Source: Tamarix chinensis (lineage: Eukaryota; Streptophyta; Magnoliopsida; Caryophyllales; Tamaricaceae). Taken from it: a stretch of 64,000 nt of DNA. The DNA lies in the NCBI GenBank assembly GCA_030549775.1, contig CM060172.1, forward strand, positions 58,037,523-58,101,522, read 5' to 3'. The notes under the pieces were generated by a model. The model searched no databases. It had not been told where the DNA came from and was given only the letters and a program-made list of their open reading frames with translations. A program made the translations under genes and the position numbers. Shown here in pieces: positions 34,485 through 46,969 of this stretch; the stretch's first letter is position 1; every line of letters begins with the position of its first letter.

Positions 34485-35417
34485 GGGTAAGAACGGACGT
34501 CGCAGAGGGAAGGAGCCGCCGCACGGAGTTCGAGGCAGCAACCAGTCATCCGTCAGCCGTCAGCAGTCAGTGTCAGCCGAAGAAAAAGAAAAAAAAAGAA
34601 AAAGAATTTGGCACGGAAATAAAGGCAAACAAGGAAGAAAAATAAGAAGAAATTAATATTGGTAGAATTTATTTCAGATAAAATTAATTTTTATCTGAAT
34701 AAATTATTGATCTTTAATTCAAAATTAATTTCGGTTATTTCTTTCTCTTATTTTTAATTTATATTTTAGATATATATTTTTGTGTAATTAATTCTTTAAT
34801 TATGAGTGGCTGATTATTTATTGTTAGGGAATAATTTGAAACCCTAGATTATGATTTGAATTATAATTTTATTTTCTTTGTTTCGTGAGATTGTTTCTTG
34901 ACTCTATATTAATTGCTATCGTTTATATGTATAATTCTGTCAAGTATAGTTTATTTGGTGCATGCCTTGTTCTGGTACCTCATAAGTGAAAGTATGTAGG
35001 ATTAATTGCTTGCTAGGTGGCCATCTAAATATACTAGAATTTATATGTATAAATTGCAGCTAGGTTAGATAGCAATTCACCTAATCGTTTTGTGATTCTA
35101 ACCGAAGTGGTAAAACGTTTCGATACGTGTGGGTCAAGGAAAGGAAATACAGCTAGACATGCTTTTTGTACTAGTATGGGTACTTAGATTGACAGCCTTC
35201 CACTTACACTTAATGCATTAAATCTAGTTAAATATAGGAGCCGCTTGTTGTTGCTATACTGCTAGTATTTAATAGGGTTAATATTGGCGCTTTGTCGTAT
35301 TAATTAATTAAGGGAAGTAATATAATGTAACACCCCCAAAATTCACTCCTGAAAAAAAAAATTTATTTGAAAGGATAAAGCGGAAGCTAGAAGTAAATCT
35401 GGGGAATGTTACCGCCA

Positions 35418-35462
35418 CATCTAACACAAGATAAATGTCCACCATCTATCTCATGCTAGATG
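35418..35462 (-). other. conserved LTR stem-loop, copy b
   Basis: CATCTAACA at 35418-35426 pairs with TGCTAGATG at 35454-35462. The single mismatch becomes a G-U pair when read as minus-strand RNA. It lies 92 nt from the LTR end. Confidence 0.6.
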
Positions 35463-36039
35463 CAAGGCTAAAACCTGTCAAACAAAACTTTAAACATCAA
35501 TGCCGTAAGGATAAACTCCCACAAGGAGATATCCACAGGCAGATGGCAAGTGAATCAATTCATTAAATAAAATCATCGCTGAATCAATCAGCGGAACCTG
35601 TGAAATAAATCCGAATTTTAAAAGCTTATCAGAGTACGATAAATTAAAAGTTAATTACAATACCCTTGAATTTTAAATACAATACTTGAAACTTCCAAAC
35701 ACAAATACAGTTAAACCAGAAAATTCTCGACGGATCAAATTTCGGATTGCCTACTCTCTCAAGCCAGGTCTTCCACCCAAATATAATATTCGAACTGAAA
35801 CCTGCACAAGAGATCTGCTCCCCACCATCAGTGGATCATCACAGGACCCATTCAACCAAGGTAGCATCAGTACGGGTCCGGTACTGAGTAAATCAATACT
35901 ACCAACTCATGGAAGGAAGCATAAAACACATAAGATACAAGCGTACAATAAATCACGATAGCATGCTAAGTAACACCAATCTAACAATCCAATGATAATC
36001 ATTATTACATTCGATTTTATTATTTACGATGAGTTCAGG

Positions 36040-36560
36040 GACCCCACTATTCTTAAACCGGTGGAACGGTCTGAAGCACCTCTCGGGGACAACACACCCG
36101 AGCCACTATTATCATCCGGTGGAACGGATCCTACACCTCTCAGGGCAAAACGCTCCTGAGCCACTATTCTGAACCGGTGGAACGGCTTGAAGCACCTCTC
36201 GGGGACAACACACCCGAGCCACTATTATCATCCGGTGGAACGGATCCTACACCTGGTCCAGACTCACGTAATCTTCCACTTTAAATAATTAGTGTCTTAT
36301 TCATTACTTAATTCATATCATATTCTTATTCACGATGAGTATAGGGCCCCACTATTCTTAATCCGGTGGAACAGACTGAAGCACCTCTCAGGGACAAGTC
36401 ACCTGAGCCACAATTATCATCCGGTGGAACGGATTCTACACCTCTCAGGGCAAAACGCTCCTGAGCCACTATTCTGAACCGGTGGAACGGCTTGAAGCAC
36501 CTCTCGGGGACAACACACCCGAGCCACTATTATCGTCCGGTGGAACGGACCCTACACCTC
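36040..36560. repeat. spaced tandem units in LTR b
   Basis: Repeated units of CCACTATT, CCGGTGGAACGG and ACCTCTCGGGGACAA-type spacers occur in two blocks (36040-36255 and 36345-36560). The two blocks are near-copies of each other. Confidence 0.75.
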
Positions 36561-37599
36561 GGCCCAACTCACGTGATCTTTCACTTTAAATAATTAGTAT
36601 CTTATTCAATGATTTTAACCGACCGTAAAATAGGCCCACATAAATAATTCCATGGCATAAGAATACAACATAGGGTATCATATAATTTCAATCAATATTC
36701 AACCATTCAAATAATCAAATACATACCATATCCAATGTCATATTAACACACATTTGCATTAAGGCTATAAACTTGTACATACATGCAATTACCACACAGA
36801 ACACAACATCCACTTGACATAATTAATTACTCGATAGGCATACTTATCACCTTTCACTTCAAGTAGACATACATCCAAATTCAGCCATAAGTAAAGGTAA
36901 GTAATGACTTACCTCAATCCGAAGCTAGCTAAGCAAATTGAGAAAGAGGAAGAGCTATCGAAGGCTCAACAATCTACGAGAAAGTTTTCCTAGATCGCCG
37001 ATAGAAATCGGAACTAGGTTAGAAACTATCTTATCAATTAATAATTCACATATTCTAATTAAATAAACACAAACGATCTTTATTGGAAAACGCGTCCAGA
37101 ACTTAGGACTCAAGAGCATAGCTCTATTAAGATTTAAGATTAAAATATAAATCAAATGATTTAAAACCGAAAGACAGAAATCGATTTGATAAAAGACACA
37201 CAGCACAATCGATTTTATAAAACCATCCCTGAAGATTAGGATTTTTAATGCCTAAACTACGAATCGACCAAATCACTTTTATTATCTCAAATTGGTAGTT
37301 TTAAAACACAATTAAACTAATTTTAGATAAATCTGGATAATCAATTTCAACAAAACAATATCCCGATTAACCAATTCAGGACGATCCGTTTTCAAAATTA
37401 GGGTTTTAAAGCCAACGACAAAACTCAGGTAATTCAAATCAATTAATTCCAATTAAAGGTATTTGAAAGCAATTAGGATCATTTCAACTATTTCTACAAA
37501 TTTAATTTTAGCAAAACAATTATACACATGATCAATTTCATAATCTCACTTAAAGTCTAGGGTGTTAGGCCCGAAAATGCAATTCGGTTGAATTCTATT

Positions 37600-38140
37600 A
37601 ATTTAATTACATTGAATGTTTAGAAATGCAATTAAACACATTTTACAACATATCAAATAATCAATTGATCAAAACCGCTAAAAGAAATACCCAATTTAGC
37701 ACAATTAGGGTTTTTGAGCCCGAAACGCAAATCCGATCAATTCTTGATAAAATATATAAATTGACGGTTCGAAAATGTAATTAAATATATTCTAATGTAA
37801 ATTATATAGTCAATTGAATAAAACAACACGATTACATAATCCGATTTAGTCCCGTAAGAGTTTTGACCTAAAAATCCAATTCCGATTAATTACGTACCAT
37901 TTTCCCGAATCAACACTTCCGATATGAAATTAAATACATTTCAAACGATATTGTAAAATCAATTGAGCGGAACGACTCAATTACGCAACCCAATTTCAAT
38001 ACACACGAATTTTGACCTAGAAATCAAATTCCGATTGATTCCGTATAAATTTCTCAAATTGACGGTTCCGACATGAAATTAAATACATTTAAAAACATAT
38101 TGTATAATCAATTTATCCAAAATCGCCAAATTGGTCGGAT
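37600..38140. repeat. degenerate ~150-bp tandem repeat in LTR b
   Basis: A unit of the form AAATTAAATACATT, then ATATTGTA, then AATCAATT recurs at about 37628, 37776, 37928 and 38076. Each copy is followed by an AATTCCGATT or AATTAGGG segment. Confidence 0.6.
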
Positions 38141-39998
38141 CCGAAAAATTTGGGCATAACCCGGCCTAAAATTCAATTTCCCAAATTTTCAACACAAACC
38201 ATACAATTAACATATCCAAATCAATCTTACAACACATATATACATAATACAACAATTAATTTAGCTTATCACAATCTAAATCACACTCAATTAATCAAAT
38301 TCAATATTAGGGTTTTCGGAAATTTATACCCAACGAAATCAGTAAAAATCGGAGCAAGGAGGGCTCGGGAAGCTTCGTCGGAGGCCGGAGGTGGCTCGCC
38401 GGTGGTCAGTGACGCTCGCCGGTGACCGGGCGATGGCGGCGCAACCTGCATTGCTGCTCGTCGCTGCTGCAGCGTTCGACCGTTGCTGCTGCTCCTACTT
38501 CGGTGGGTTGCTGCGCTGCTGCTGCGCGGCGTCGCCAGCTGCGGTGGTCGGTCGCGTCGCTCGTTGTGGCCGGCGGTGGTTGGCGAGGAGCTGGGGAGAG
38601 GGAGGTCGGGGCTGGGGTTTATGGCGTAGAGAACAGAGAGCAGGTCGGGAAGGAGAGAATGGGAGAAGAGAAGAGAAAGGGAAAGAAGAGGGGGGGTCGA
38701 CCGGTCCGGGTAAGGCTCCCTTTTTTTTTTTTTTTTTTTTACAAATACAACTACAAAATAAATACTAAATATTTAAAATTGTTATTGGAAGAATTTTACC
38801 TAATATTTATTTAACGAAAATTATTTCGTAAGGTTCCGAAAGCTCAAAATAAATAAAAAGACTATATAAAGAATTTCGGAAACCTTTTCGGAAAGATTTA
38901 CCAACGAACATAAAAATTTATATTATTTACGGAAATATATTATAAGACCTCGAAAAATTATTTAAAAGCATAAAAGTAAATATTTAAATTAAATTCTAAT
39001 AAACCGAGACTAATTTAAATAATTTCCGAAATCGATTTTCCGTAAACCAAAAATCGTAAAACGGAAGAAGATTAATTCCGGAAAGAAATTCACAAATAAA
39101 CTCCGAAAATCTTTTTAATTTAAAACTTCCCGAAGATATTAATGATTTCTGAAAATGAATAAATTTAAAGTCGAAAATATTTTCCTACGGATAAAATTAT
39201 TAAAATAACTTTAACTATTTAAACAGGAATTCTGTAATTTAAATAATATATTTCGTTAACGAAATATAACTCCAAAATAAAGTCGTAATCACACGACGAA
39301 GTTATAACGAAAACGAATCTAAAATATTAAAATCAAAACGCGAGAAAGAATGTGAATACATATTTTTAACCGAAAATCGAAATCATAAGAATATAATAAA
39401 ATCATGGTCGTGAACGAATTCATCTAAAATGGTTCGCAACGACAACAATTAATTAAATTCAAATATGAATTCGAAAACGTCGATAAATCCATAAAACGAA
39501 TCGAAATTAAAATAATTAAATATTTACATCAAATTACGCTAATAAAATCATTAGGCTTAATAAAATTAGGTTTCAAAATCCGGGGTATTACATATAAGGT
39601 GTGTATACCTGTTTTTGGTGTGCAACTTGGTCGATCTCATTCTCACGATTAAAGATGACTTAGGAATAAATATTATATCTCGATCTAATCTAGTGGTGGA
39701 TTTTTATTTCCCTAACATATTTCTCATATCAGCTAGTTTCCCATTATTTCCCATTATTTTCATTATTATTTTATTTTATTTTATTTGTTCCCTTTATTAT
39801 TCTTATTTTTATAACCCCCATTAGTATTTTTATTATTTATTTATTTTAGGTTATTTAGTGTTTTTATTTTATTTATAGTTTAAGCTAGTTAGGTAGAGGT
39901 GAGCCCTCTCAATCCCCGGCCTAGAACGATATCCTATTTACCAGTGCTATAATTGACAAAAAGAGGATTTAAATTATGTGCCGGCTACGGTCTCACCA

Positions 39999-40663
39999 AA
40001 ATGTGAAGGTAAAAAAGAGACCCGATAAGTTAACAATGAAGAATGGGGGAAAAAAATCTAGCTAAGGTACAGGTAGGAGTTTCTAGCCGCAACCACCTTT
40101 TATACCCTTAAGAAGATATTATCCCATTAAATCCTAGATGTCTATTTAATTTGTCTAGGAACAGTTATTTTAAACCTACGAAAAACACACTCAACATTAT
40201 ACCATAATTATAGATTTGAAATTGACATCTATATCCTTAAAAATGAGTGTCCTCTATCAACTTTGCTTTTATTTTATTAGAGAAGGTATATACAACCTTC
40301 TTTATTAAAACAATCATATATGTATTGTTAGCTACTTCTATTTTTTAGTAGTGTTATTGTAATTATTTATATAAAAAGTTATTTTTCTTTTTCTTTTTGA
40401 AGAATGGAGGGTAAAACATAGGTAAATAAAAAATAATCTATTGGGTATACTTCACGATGCACGAAATACATGATATTGAAAATACAAGGAATAAGTTTAA
40501 TCCATACTTAAATAAAAATAAAAACCGAAGAAAACTAGGAAGATGAAAGCACAGGGCTACGCGACTGAGGTAAAGAGCGTGTAGATATTTTATTTTATTT
40601 TAAGTTCTTTAATTTAAGAAATTGGATTTTATGGGAGAAAAATGAAGACTATATATATATATA
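39999..40663. other. AT-rich intergenic DNA
   Basis: No gene or known repeat is seen. It ends in a short (AT)n run at about 40650-40664. Confidence 0.45.
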
Positions 40664-40868
40664 TAGGCTCTTATACAAACTATTACTTAAAATACAAATG
40701 TAGGAATCTTTAATTACCATTAGATCTAGAAGATTGAAGGGTCAAGATTAAAATAAATTCAAGTTAGTTATTTACTAAATCTTGACCATTAATCAAATAC
40801 TAATCTAATGGTTATGATTGGTTCCTACAAATATATTTTAAAAATAATGTGTATGGAACCTTCACCCT
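40664..40868. mobile_element. MITE-like inverted-repeat element
   Basis: About 200 bp. The left arm (AGGCTCTTATACAAAC, then AAATGTAGGAATC) is inverted in the right arm, which reversed contains AGGTTCCATACACA, then ATTTGTAGGAACC. The centre is also palindromic: ACCATTAGAT with ATCTAATGGT. It lies about 360 bp downstream of the SRC2-like stop codon. The superfamily is not assigned. Confidence 0.65.
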
Positions 40869-41227
40869 ATATAGATATATATTATATTTGTATTACTGGA
40901 CAATTATTTAGACAATTTCTAATAGGAGAAAATGTTTAATAAATTTTTTTGACGACTATTTTACTATTTTTATACTATATAGATAGATTTTAGATATATC
41001 CTTAGAACAGAAAGAAGAAAAAATAAGTAAAGGAAGTTCGGTACCATGACTTAGCTGTCATTTAGTTAGCATATAACGTAATTACATGTTAAAATAAAAA
41101 TCAAACCCTCAGCGCATGGTCAGACCTCCACATAAATTTGGATAAACCCGAAAGAGTCCACTGCGGGATGACGAAAACCACCAAGAGATCAATGACAAAT
41201 GGTTGAATACAACGAAAAGAAACAGTA
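40869..41227. other. 3' flank of the SRC2-like gene
   Basis: AT-rich to about 41090. The part adjoining 41228 is more mixed and probably holds the 3' UTR. No poly(A) site was fixed. Confidence 0.4.
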
Positions 41228-42133
41228 CTAATAATCAAACATGTCATCATAGACTGCAGCTTCAGCCACATCTTCAGCCATCTCACCAACCAACAATCCT
41301 CCGAGCAATCCAGCCCCAAGCCCAGCCGCTGCTCCAAGTCCAAACTTGCTCCCCTTCTTAGGCTTCTGTGGCTGCTGAACATAACCTTGTTGTGGATAAC
41401 CATGTGGAGGTGGTGCGCCAGGATATCCATAACCATACGCGTAGCCCTGTGCAGGTGGATACCCTGCAGGTTGGGAATACGGGTAGCCTTGTGATGGAGG
41501 AGGAGCATGAGCATACCCCTGTGGCGCAGGAGGGTATCCTCCAGGTGCAGGGTATGGCGCCGCAACAGGCGGAGAGTGAACTCCTGCCGGTGGATATGCC
41601 CCTGCGCCTTTATTATCGACATACGCGGGGAGAGCACTACCGGCGCTAGAACCAGCACCAGAATTAGCAGGAGCAGGATACGCCATTACTGGATCGTGAA
41701 TAGGTTGCTGCTGTGTGAATTTTTCTCCCAATTTGTATGCAAATTTCAATGTACCTTTAAACTTACCGGACGGAGTCTGAACCTGATATTCGCGTTCCAC
41801 TTTCCCTCCGTCGTTACCGGAGTAGCCACCTATAAGCTCCTTGAGGGGAATATAAACCCGACCGACTTCTTTATCACCTAAAGTTCGATCAGACATGATT
41901 TGAAACACAAGTCCAATTCGATTCTGCTGCGCAGCTTCTTCGTCCGCAATGAATCGCATCTCGTAATTCCATTTAGGACTTGTACCGCCATCTTTATCAA
42001 CCGGACTTCTCTGAATACTACGAGGATCGCCGGAGACGGAACCAATGACATAAACATCCATTTTGGAGAATGTGTTGACATCCTTTAAGTTCTTTGCTGA
42101 AATCAACTTGATATCGATCGGTCGTCGCTCCAT
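41228..42133 (-). CDS. SRC2-like C2-domain protein
   Basis: A single-exon gene of 301 codons. Residues 1 to about 135 form a C2 domain: IDIKLISAKNLKDVN at the start, TSPKWNYEMRF, and SDRTLGDKEVGRVYIPLKEL. Acidic positions at D18, D26, D82 and D87 fall in the loops that bind Ca2+ in this fold. Residues 150-255 are rich in Pro, Tyr, Gly and Gln (GYPPAPQGY, GYPYSQPAGYPPAQG). Residues 260-285 are a Gly/Ala/Leu stretch that could act as a membrane segment, followed by an acidic tail ending DDMFDY. This order is that of plant SRC2 proteins (cold-regulated; Arabidopsis SRC2 is placed in the ER/vacuole route and linked to Ca2+-dependent NADPH-oxidase activation). No break is seen. The start at 42133 gives the complete C2 domain, and an upstream TATA box agrees. 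Confidence 0.9.
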   Translation of the reverse strand: MERRPIDIKLISAKNLKDVNTFSKMDVYVIGSVSGDPRSIQRSPVDKDGGTSPKWNYEMRFIADEEAAQQNRIGLVFQIMSDRTLGDKEVGRVYIPLKELIGGYSGNDGGKVEREYQVQTPSGKFKGTLKFAYKLGEKFTQQQPIHDPVMAYPAPANSGAGSSAGSALPAYVDNKGAGAYPPAGVHSPPVAAPYPAPGGYPPAPQGYAHAPPPSQGYPYSQPAGYPPAQGYAYGYGYPGAPPPHGYPQQGYVQQPQKPKKGSKFGLGAAAGLGAGLLGGLLVGEMAEDVAEAAVYDDMFDY

Positions 42134-42336
42134 TGATGCGAGCGTACGAAAATTTAATCGGAGATGTTTTGTGAGGAGATTTCCCCGGGGGGCGGGGGCG
42201 ATCAGGCTAGGGTTTATGAGGAGGAAGGATGATGAACCAGCGAGAGAAATCTGTTAATGAGGGGTGGGGGAAAACAGAGAGAGTTGTTTGTTAAACTGTC
42301 GATGGTGAGAAATTGAGGGAAAGGGAGTTTTCCTTA

Positions 42337-42345
42337 CTATTTATA
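42337..42345 (-). promoter_or_regulatory. TATA box of the SRC2-like gene
   Basis: TATAAATAG on the minus strand, about 205 nt upstream of the ATG. This implies a 5' UTR of roughly 170 nt with GA/CT-rich content. The 180 bp upstream is GC-richer than the surroundings, as expected for a promoter. Confidence 0.65.
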
Positions 42346-42771
42346 GGCGGTTAGATAGACCGGCTGGACGTGAGGGAAACGCGGAGGGAAGACGAGTACG
42401 TATAAATGTATGCGCGTGAGCGTGTAGAGGTGCAACTTGGGCTTGGGACAGAGATGAGGAAGGCGAGGAGCAATAAGAACCGTTATTGGTGTGATTCTCC
42501 TTTTCTGCCTCGCTTCGCGGCTTCAAATTTACGCGGTTAAGATACCGAAATGAGTTATAGTTATACTCCTACTTTTCCCCACCTGCCTGAACACGGATAA
42601 CATTTATATATTTTATTTTTAGTCGAAATTTATATCTTACACCTGGATCACGGCGCCTCCTGCCCTGTGTTTGTTTTTAAAATTATAGTAGTACCAAAAA
42701 ATTAAGGGACCGGACCATTCAATTGAACCTGAGAAGAAAACGAGCAACAATTTAGGATATGTTTTATTTTT

Positions 42772-43002
42772 AGGGTTCGTTTGGCATTGGAATAATAGTG
42801 GTAATTTTTTTATTTTATATTTTTATATCAAACATTTAATAATAATAATCTTTTTAATAAAATATTTATTTTAAATTAAATAAATATTTAAAATAAATCT
42901 TCATTTAAAAAATAGTTTTTTAATTTTAATTATACTATATGATATATGTAATATGGGGATAATTTTTATACCTTCATTTTCTCCATGCCAAACAAAGAAG
43001 CT
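42772..43002. mobile_element. Tourist/PIF-like MITE
   Basis: About 230 bp, AT-rich. The left end is GGGTTCGTTTGGCAT. The right end, reversed, is GCTTCTTTGTTTGGCAT, with further inverted similarity inward (GGTAATTTTT against GGTATAAAAATT). The GTTTGGCA-type terminus is common in plant Harbinger-derived MITEs. It lies 430 bp upstream of the SRC2-like TATA box. Confidence 0.5.
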
Positions 43003-44006
43003 TGATAGGTAATAGATCAAATGGATTAGGCAAAGACTCAAAAGAATAAACATGAGATCATAATAGTTGGCATATGTGAATAAAGAAAAATAATTTTTGA
43101 CACAAAATTAATTTAGGATTCAACATATGATTGGCATAAGTTCAACAAAAATAATAATTTTAATATTATAATAATTTTTTCTAATAATATTGAAATACCT
43201 CAAAACTCTAATTTTAGAAATTATGGCTAAATAAAGATTTATTAGGAAAATTAATTAAATTAATTATTTTATTAAACTAAAGGGGGAATTCATTAAGGCA
43301 AAACAAAGAGAAAATAATAAATAAATTATTTAGGCAAAATTTGGACATTTTACTAATTAATATGGAAGTTAAGGAAATTTGCCCAAAATAACCAAATTAA
43401 ACTAAAAAGGAATTTAATTATTATTATTATTTTAAATATTATTATTTTTAAATATTCAAGGATACTAAAATACCCTAAACACCCCAACTAACATATTTTT
43501 CCTCCTTTTCCATTCTTTTCCTTTTCTTTCTTCCTTCACTTCCTCCTTTCTCTTTTCTTCTTCCTTCCTCGAAATGGGCCGACCTAGTTCCCTTCCCTTC
43601 CCTTTCCCCTTCGCGTGGCCCAAAGCCCGCGACACCTAGCCACCCGGCCGAGCCACTCCCTTTTCCTTTTTCTTTTCCTTCCCCTGGACTGCTCGATCCA
43701 CCCCTTTCCCTTTTCTTCTTCTTCCCACGTGACCTACACCCCGACCTTGCAACCCTGCACCTGTCGGCAACCACTTGCACCGTCCGCCCGTCCTCACCTC
43801 CCTCTCCCGTTGCTTTCTTTCACTAATTTGACCCCAACAGACCCTTTGCCCCTCTTTCGAGCACCCTGCCCTTTTCCCTTTCCCTCTTCCCTCGACCTTA
43901 CCGCCTTGCCATGGCAGCACCGCCTCGACTGCCACCACCGACCGGCATGCCTGGCACCTGCACCCCTCTTGTCTCCTTTCCCTTGTCATTTTCCCCCAAT
44001 TTAGCC

Positions 44007-44014
44007 TATAAATA
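44007..44014 (+). promoter_or_regulatory. TATA box of LTR c
   Basis: TATAAATA lies downstream of a CT-rich block and in the position equivalent to 6773-6780 of LTR a. Confidence 0.5.
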
Positions 44015-44640
44015 CCCCCATCGGCAGCCATAATCGGATCTTTGTTTTCGCAGCCCAGAAATCCCGATTTTGCGCCACCGCCCAAAAAATTCCATATTCC
44101 GTCACCGTCGACAATCTCCGCCACCCACCAAAACCTTCCTTGCACCGCCCTCTACAGAACTAAGTTACCCTGCTCCCTTATCTTGCCCTGCATGAGCCAC
44201 CACGACCATGCAAAATCACCATCCCGATCAACCCACTTCGACCTCTTGCCGCCTCTCGCACCATCGTCCATCGCCGATTTTGCGCACAACCAATGTCTCC
44301 TCCGCCTTCCAAAACAACCAGGTGACCTTTCTCTACCTCCACATACCTCTATATTTCCTTTCCTCCCTCTCCTTCTCCCTTCTCCCCCTTCCACCACCTT
44401 CGGCCACCGCACCGGCCACCGTGCGCCGCCACTTCTGGCTGCACCACCACCTCCATTCCACCCCTCTCCACCTAAGACAGATTCCACCACCTCAAACACC
44501 CTCTCATTCCCTATCCTCTAGCCTATACCCCCATCTCTTCACCTCTCTTCCTCCTCTACCGCCGCCGTCGGTTCCGCCACCAACCCTAGGCGGTACTCTA
44601 GTTTCCCCAGCCCTTAAACTCTTTTTCTATAAGTGTTAAT

Positions 44641-45024
44641 AATTTTTAGTAATATTAATAGTATTACCCTTATTATTAATAATAATAATGATATTATTAT
44701 TATTATTATGTTACCACTCTTACAATCTAACCTAACTTAAAAAATGGTATTATCATTTAAAAGGCTACAAATTTAGTATTAAAATAGTATCTTTATTATT
44801 AATAATAATATCATTATTACTACTACTACTACTATCATCATCATCATCATTATTATTATTATTATCTTACTAATACTGACTTGGCCATTATCACTTTTAT
44901 TATTAGTGTAAATGTCGGGACTCTTATATTACTATTACTCTTTTTGATTATTATCCTTATTACGTTTAACATTATTATTATTATTACTATCATTACTACT
45001 AATATTATTATTATTATCATTTCT

Positions 45025-45109
<85 letters not shown>

Positions 45110-45530
45110 TATTATGCTTGACCACATTATCACTAAGACTACTACTAAGATGATTTCTAGGACCTTCATTAGTATTATCCTTAAGATGAGAACTATTAAT
45201 ATTATCACTACTACTACTATTATTATTTAATACTACTATAAATATTATTATTGTTAACTGGTCTTTTGTCAATATTTTATATTCACAAACCTATTATCAC
45301 TACTAGCATTATTAATATAAGAATCATTATGGTCACTACTTCTATAATACTAATACTACTACTTCTACTACTACTACTATTATTATTATTATCATCATCA
45401 TCATTACTAGGGTTTGGGTCAATATTAGCATTATCACTAAAACTAATAATAATAATATTATTATTAATATTAAAACTATTACCTTTAACACTACGAATAC
45501 CACTATGAATACTTTAACATAAACCATGAT
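44641..45530. repeat. long ATT/ATC/ACT trinucleotide tract
   Basis: Nearly 900 bp of interrupted trinucleotide repeat. It includes about 16 ATC units at 45019-45072 followed by ATT units to about 45107. Long frames of Ile, Leu or Met on both strands are artefacts of this tract. Confidence 0.85.
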
Positions 45531-46969
45531 GGCTACTAAGATTTATTTTGGTTAGTAGTGGCATGATTAATTATTTTGAGAATAATAACCCTTCTTTTAA
45601 TTATAAAATTACTATTATCATTATTAGCCTTAAAAGTAGAATATGATAAGAGTAGGGTAGAAATAATGGCAATATTTGATAAGAGGGTGATTAACCCATA
45701 GTATTTTCCCCTTATAGGTGAATCAAGCCAAAATCCTAAGGAGGTGTAGGCGCGTGCTCCAAGCCCGGCGTCATTTTAGATAAGGATGTAGCTAAGACCC
45801 ATGTGTGTTGTGTGACTTGTATGCCTTGGATGTTATGTATCATGTTATGTCGTGTATCGTATGATTGTCATTAACTTGTCTTATGTGTAGCGTAGCTTGG
45901 AGTTGAGGTATGTTTATGTGTTCCTTATGGCATGAGTATGATACGTATACATGGTGATTATGATGTGATATGATATGACCCTCTAGGACATGCATGCTAA
46001 GATGATTGATAATGTGATATGGGAATGAAAGGATAAAAAGAAAGAAAATGTGAAGTGAGTTTACTAAGGGATATATGAGGTTGACCAAAATACCTCATGA
46101 TCCATGAAAGGAAAATAAAGAGGGAGAGATGACCAAAGTGAAAAAGAGATGGGAACTATGCATAGGAATTCTAGGGTTTGTATGGGGACTTTGAGAGTTG
46201 GGTGGGGTAGATGAAACTTGCATGGGGATGACCTTTACATGAGAAAAGTTATTTTAGGGTGTAAATAAGCTAAGGGGAGAGTTGTGGAGTGATTGGAAAC
46301 TTGGGACGAAAAATAGTACATAGGTTGGTGTAAGGGTGTATAAGGGACCCGATTAGGGTTTTGAGAGGAAGCACTAATTTGGAAAAAAATGTGGAAGTAA
46401 AAATAATTAAGGGAGAGTGGAGTACATGTTAAGAGTGGTAATTTATTTTGTAAGGGTGAGTATAGGTTCCATGGAAGAGAAGAGATATTGGGTGAAAAAG
46501 AAAGAGGTTACTTGTGGGAGAAGAAATGTACTAGGGTTGAAGTGACCACTTAGGGTTTTTCGGTCACATGTGGAATCGAGGGATAAAGCGATATGATTTG
46601 AGATCGGATATAAACGAGATAAGGTGTGGGGCGATAAATGAGTAACAACAGTGTAAGTGTGAGAAAGTTGGGTCACATAGGTCTAATTAGGGTTTTTAAG
46701 GGAAAACCTAGAGGGTGATAGTTGGTGGGGTTGATGTCACGAGGTGTTGGGCCTTAACCCACACCCTTAGGAGTCGAGATTTTATTATGGGTAAGTGTAA
46801 GGGAAAAGGATGTCGGGACGTGATAAGGGACGCATGCGTCTCAAGATATGGGACAGACCCCCTTGAGATGATAGAAGTAGAAGGTTGGTGACATGCATGT
46901 AAAGGGTGAAATGCTTATCGAATAAGACACGAATACTAACTATTTAAAGAGAAATATCGTTGAGCCGGG

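Larger units (their letters stand above)
35326..39592 (-). mobile_element. solo LTR b (TGTAACACCC superfamily), 4.3 kb
   Basis: The ends are TGTAACACCCCCAAAATTCA at 35326 and CCGGGGTATTACA at 39592. A perfect target duplication, TATAA, lies at 35321-35325 and 39593-39597. It contains no coding region. In plus order the interior has the terminal stem-loop 35418-35462, CCACTATT...CCGGTGGAACGG units at 36040-36560, a degenerate ~150-bp repeat at 37600-38140, TATAAATT at 38321-38328 (minus), a GC-rich block at 38340-38715 and a long T run. It is inserted in LTR2. Confidence 0.88.
33877..39998 (+). mobile_element. solo LTR2 (TGATGAG family), split by solo LTR b
   Basis: The two parts, 33877-35325 and 39593-39998, together match LTR1. 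A perfect target duplication, AAATG, lies at 33872-33876 and 39999-40003. The TATA box TATAAAAA is at 34278-34285 on the plus strand, followed by four hairpins. LTR1 and LTR2 are parallel and 2.4 kb apart, but each has its own target duplication, so they are separate solo LTRs and not a pair. Confidence 0.87.

Noticed and set aside
38391..38814. GC-rich frames with Ala/Cys/Arg runs
   Set aside because: They are part of the LTR b leader block. The related segment at 32925-33408 has different frames, so there is no protein conservation.
29653..39998. LTR1 and LTR2 as the two LTRs of one retrotransposon
   Set aside because: Each copy has its own target duplication (CAGCA/CATCA and AAATG/AAATG), the outer flanks do not match each other, and the 2.4 kb between them contains a CACTA end instead of gag-pol.
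43475..44639. Overlapping Pro/Ser-rich and Gly/Arg-rich frames on both strands
   Set aside because: This is the CT-rich block of LTR c. The frames mirror each other across strands and are not conserved with LTR a.
44862..45527. Long Ile-, Leu- or Met-rich frames that resemble membrane proteins
   Set aside because: They are translations of the trinucleotide tract.
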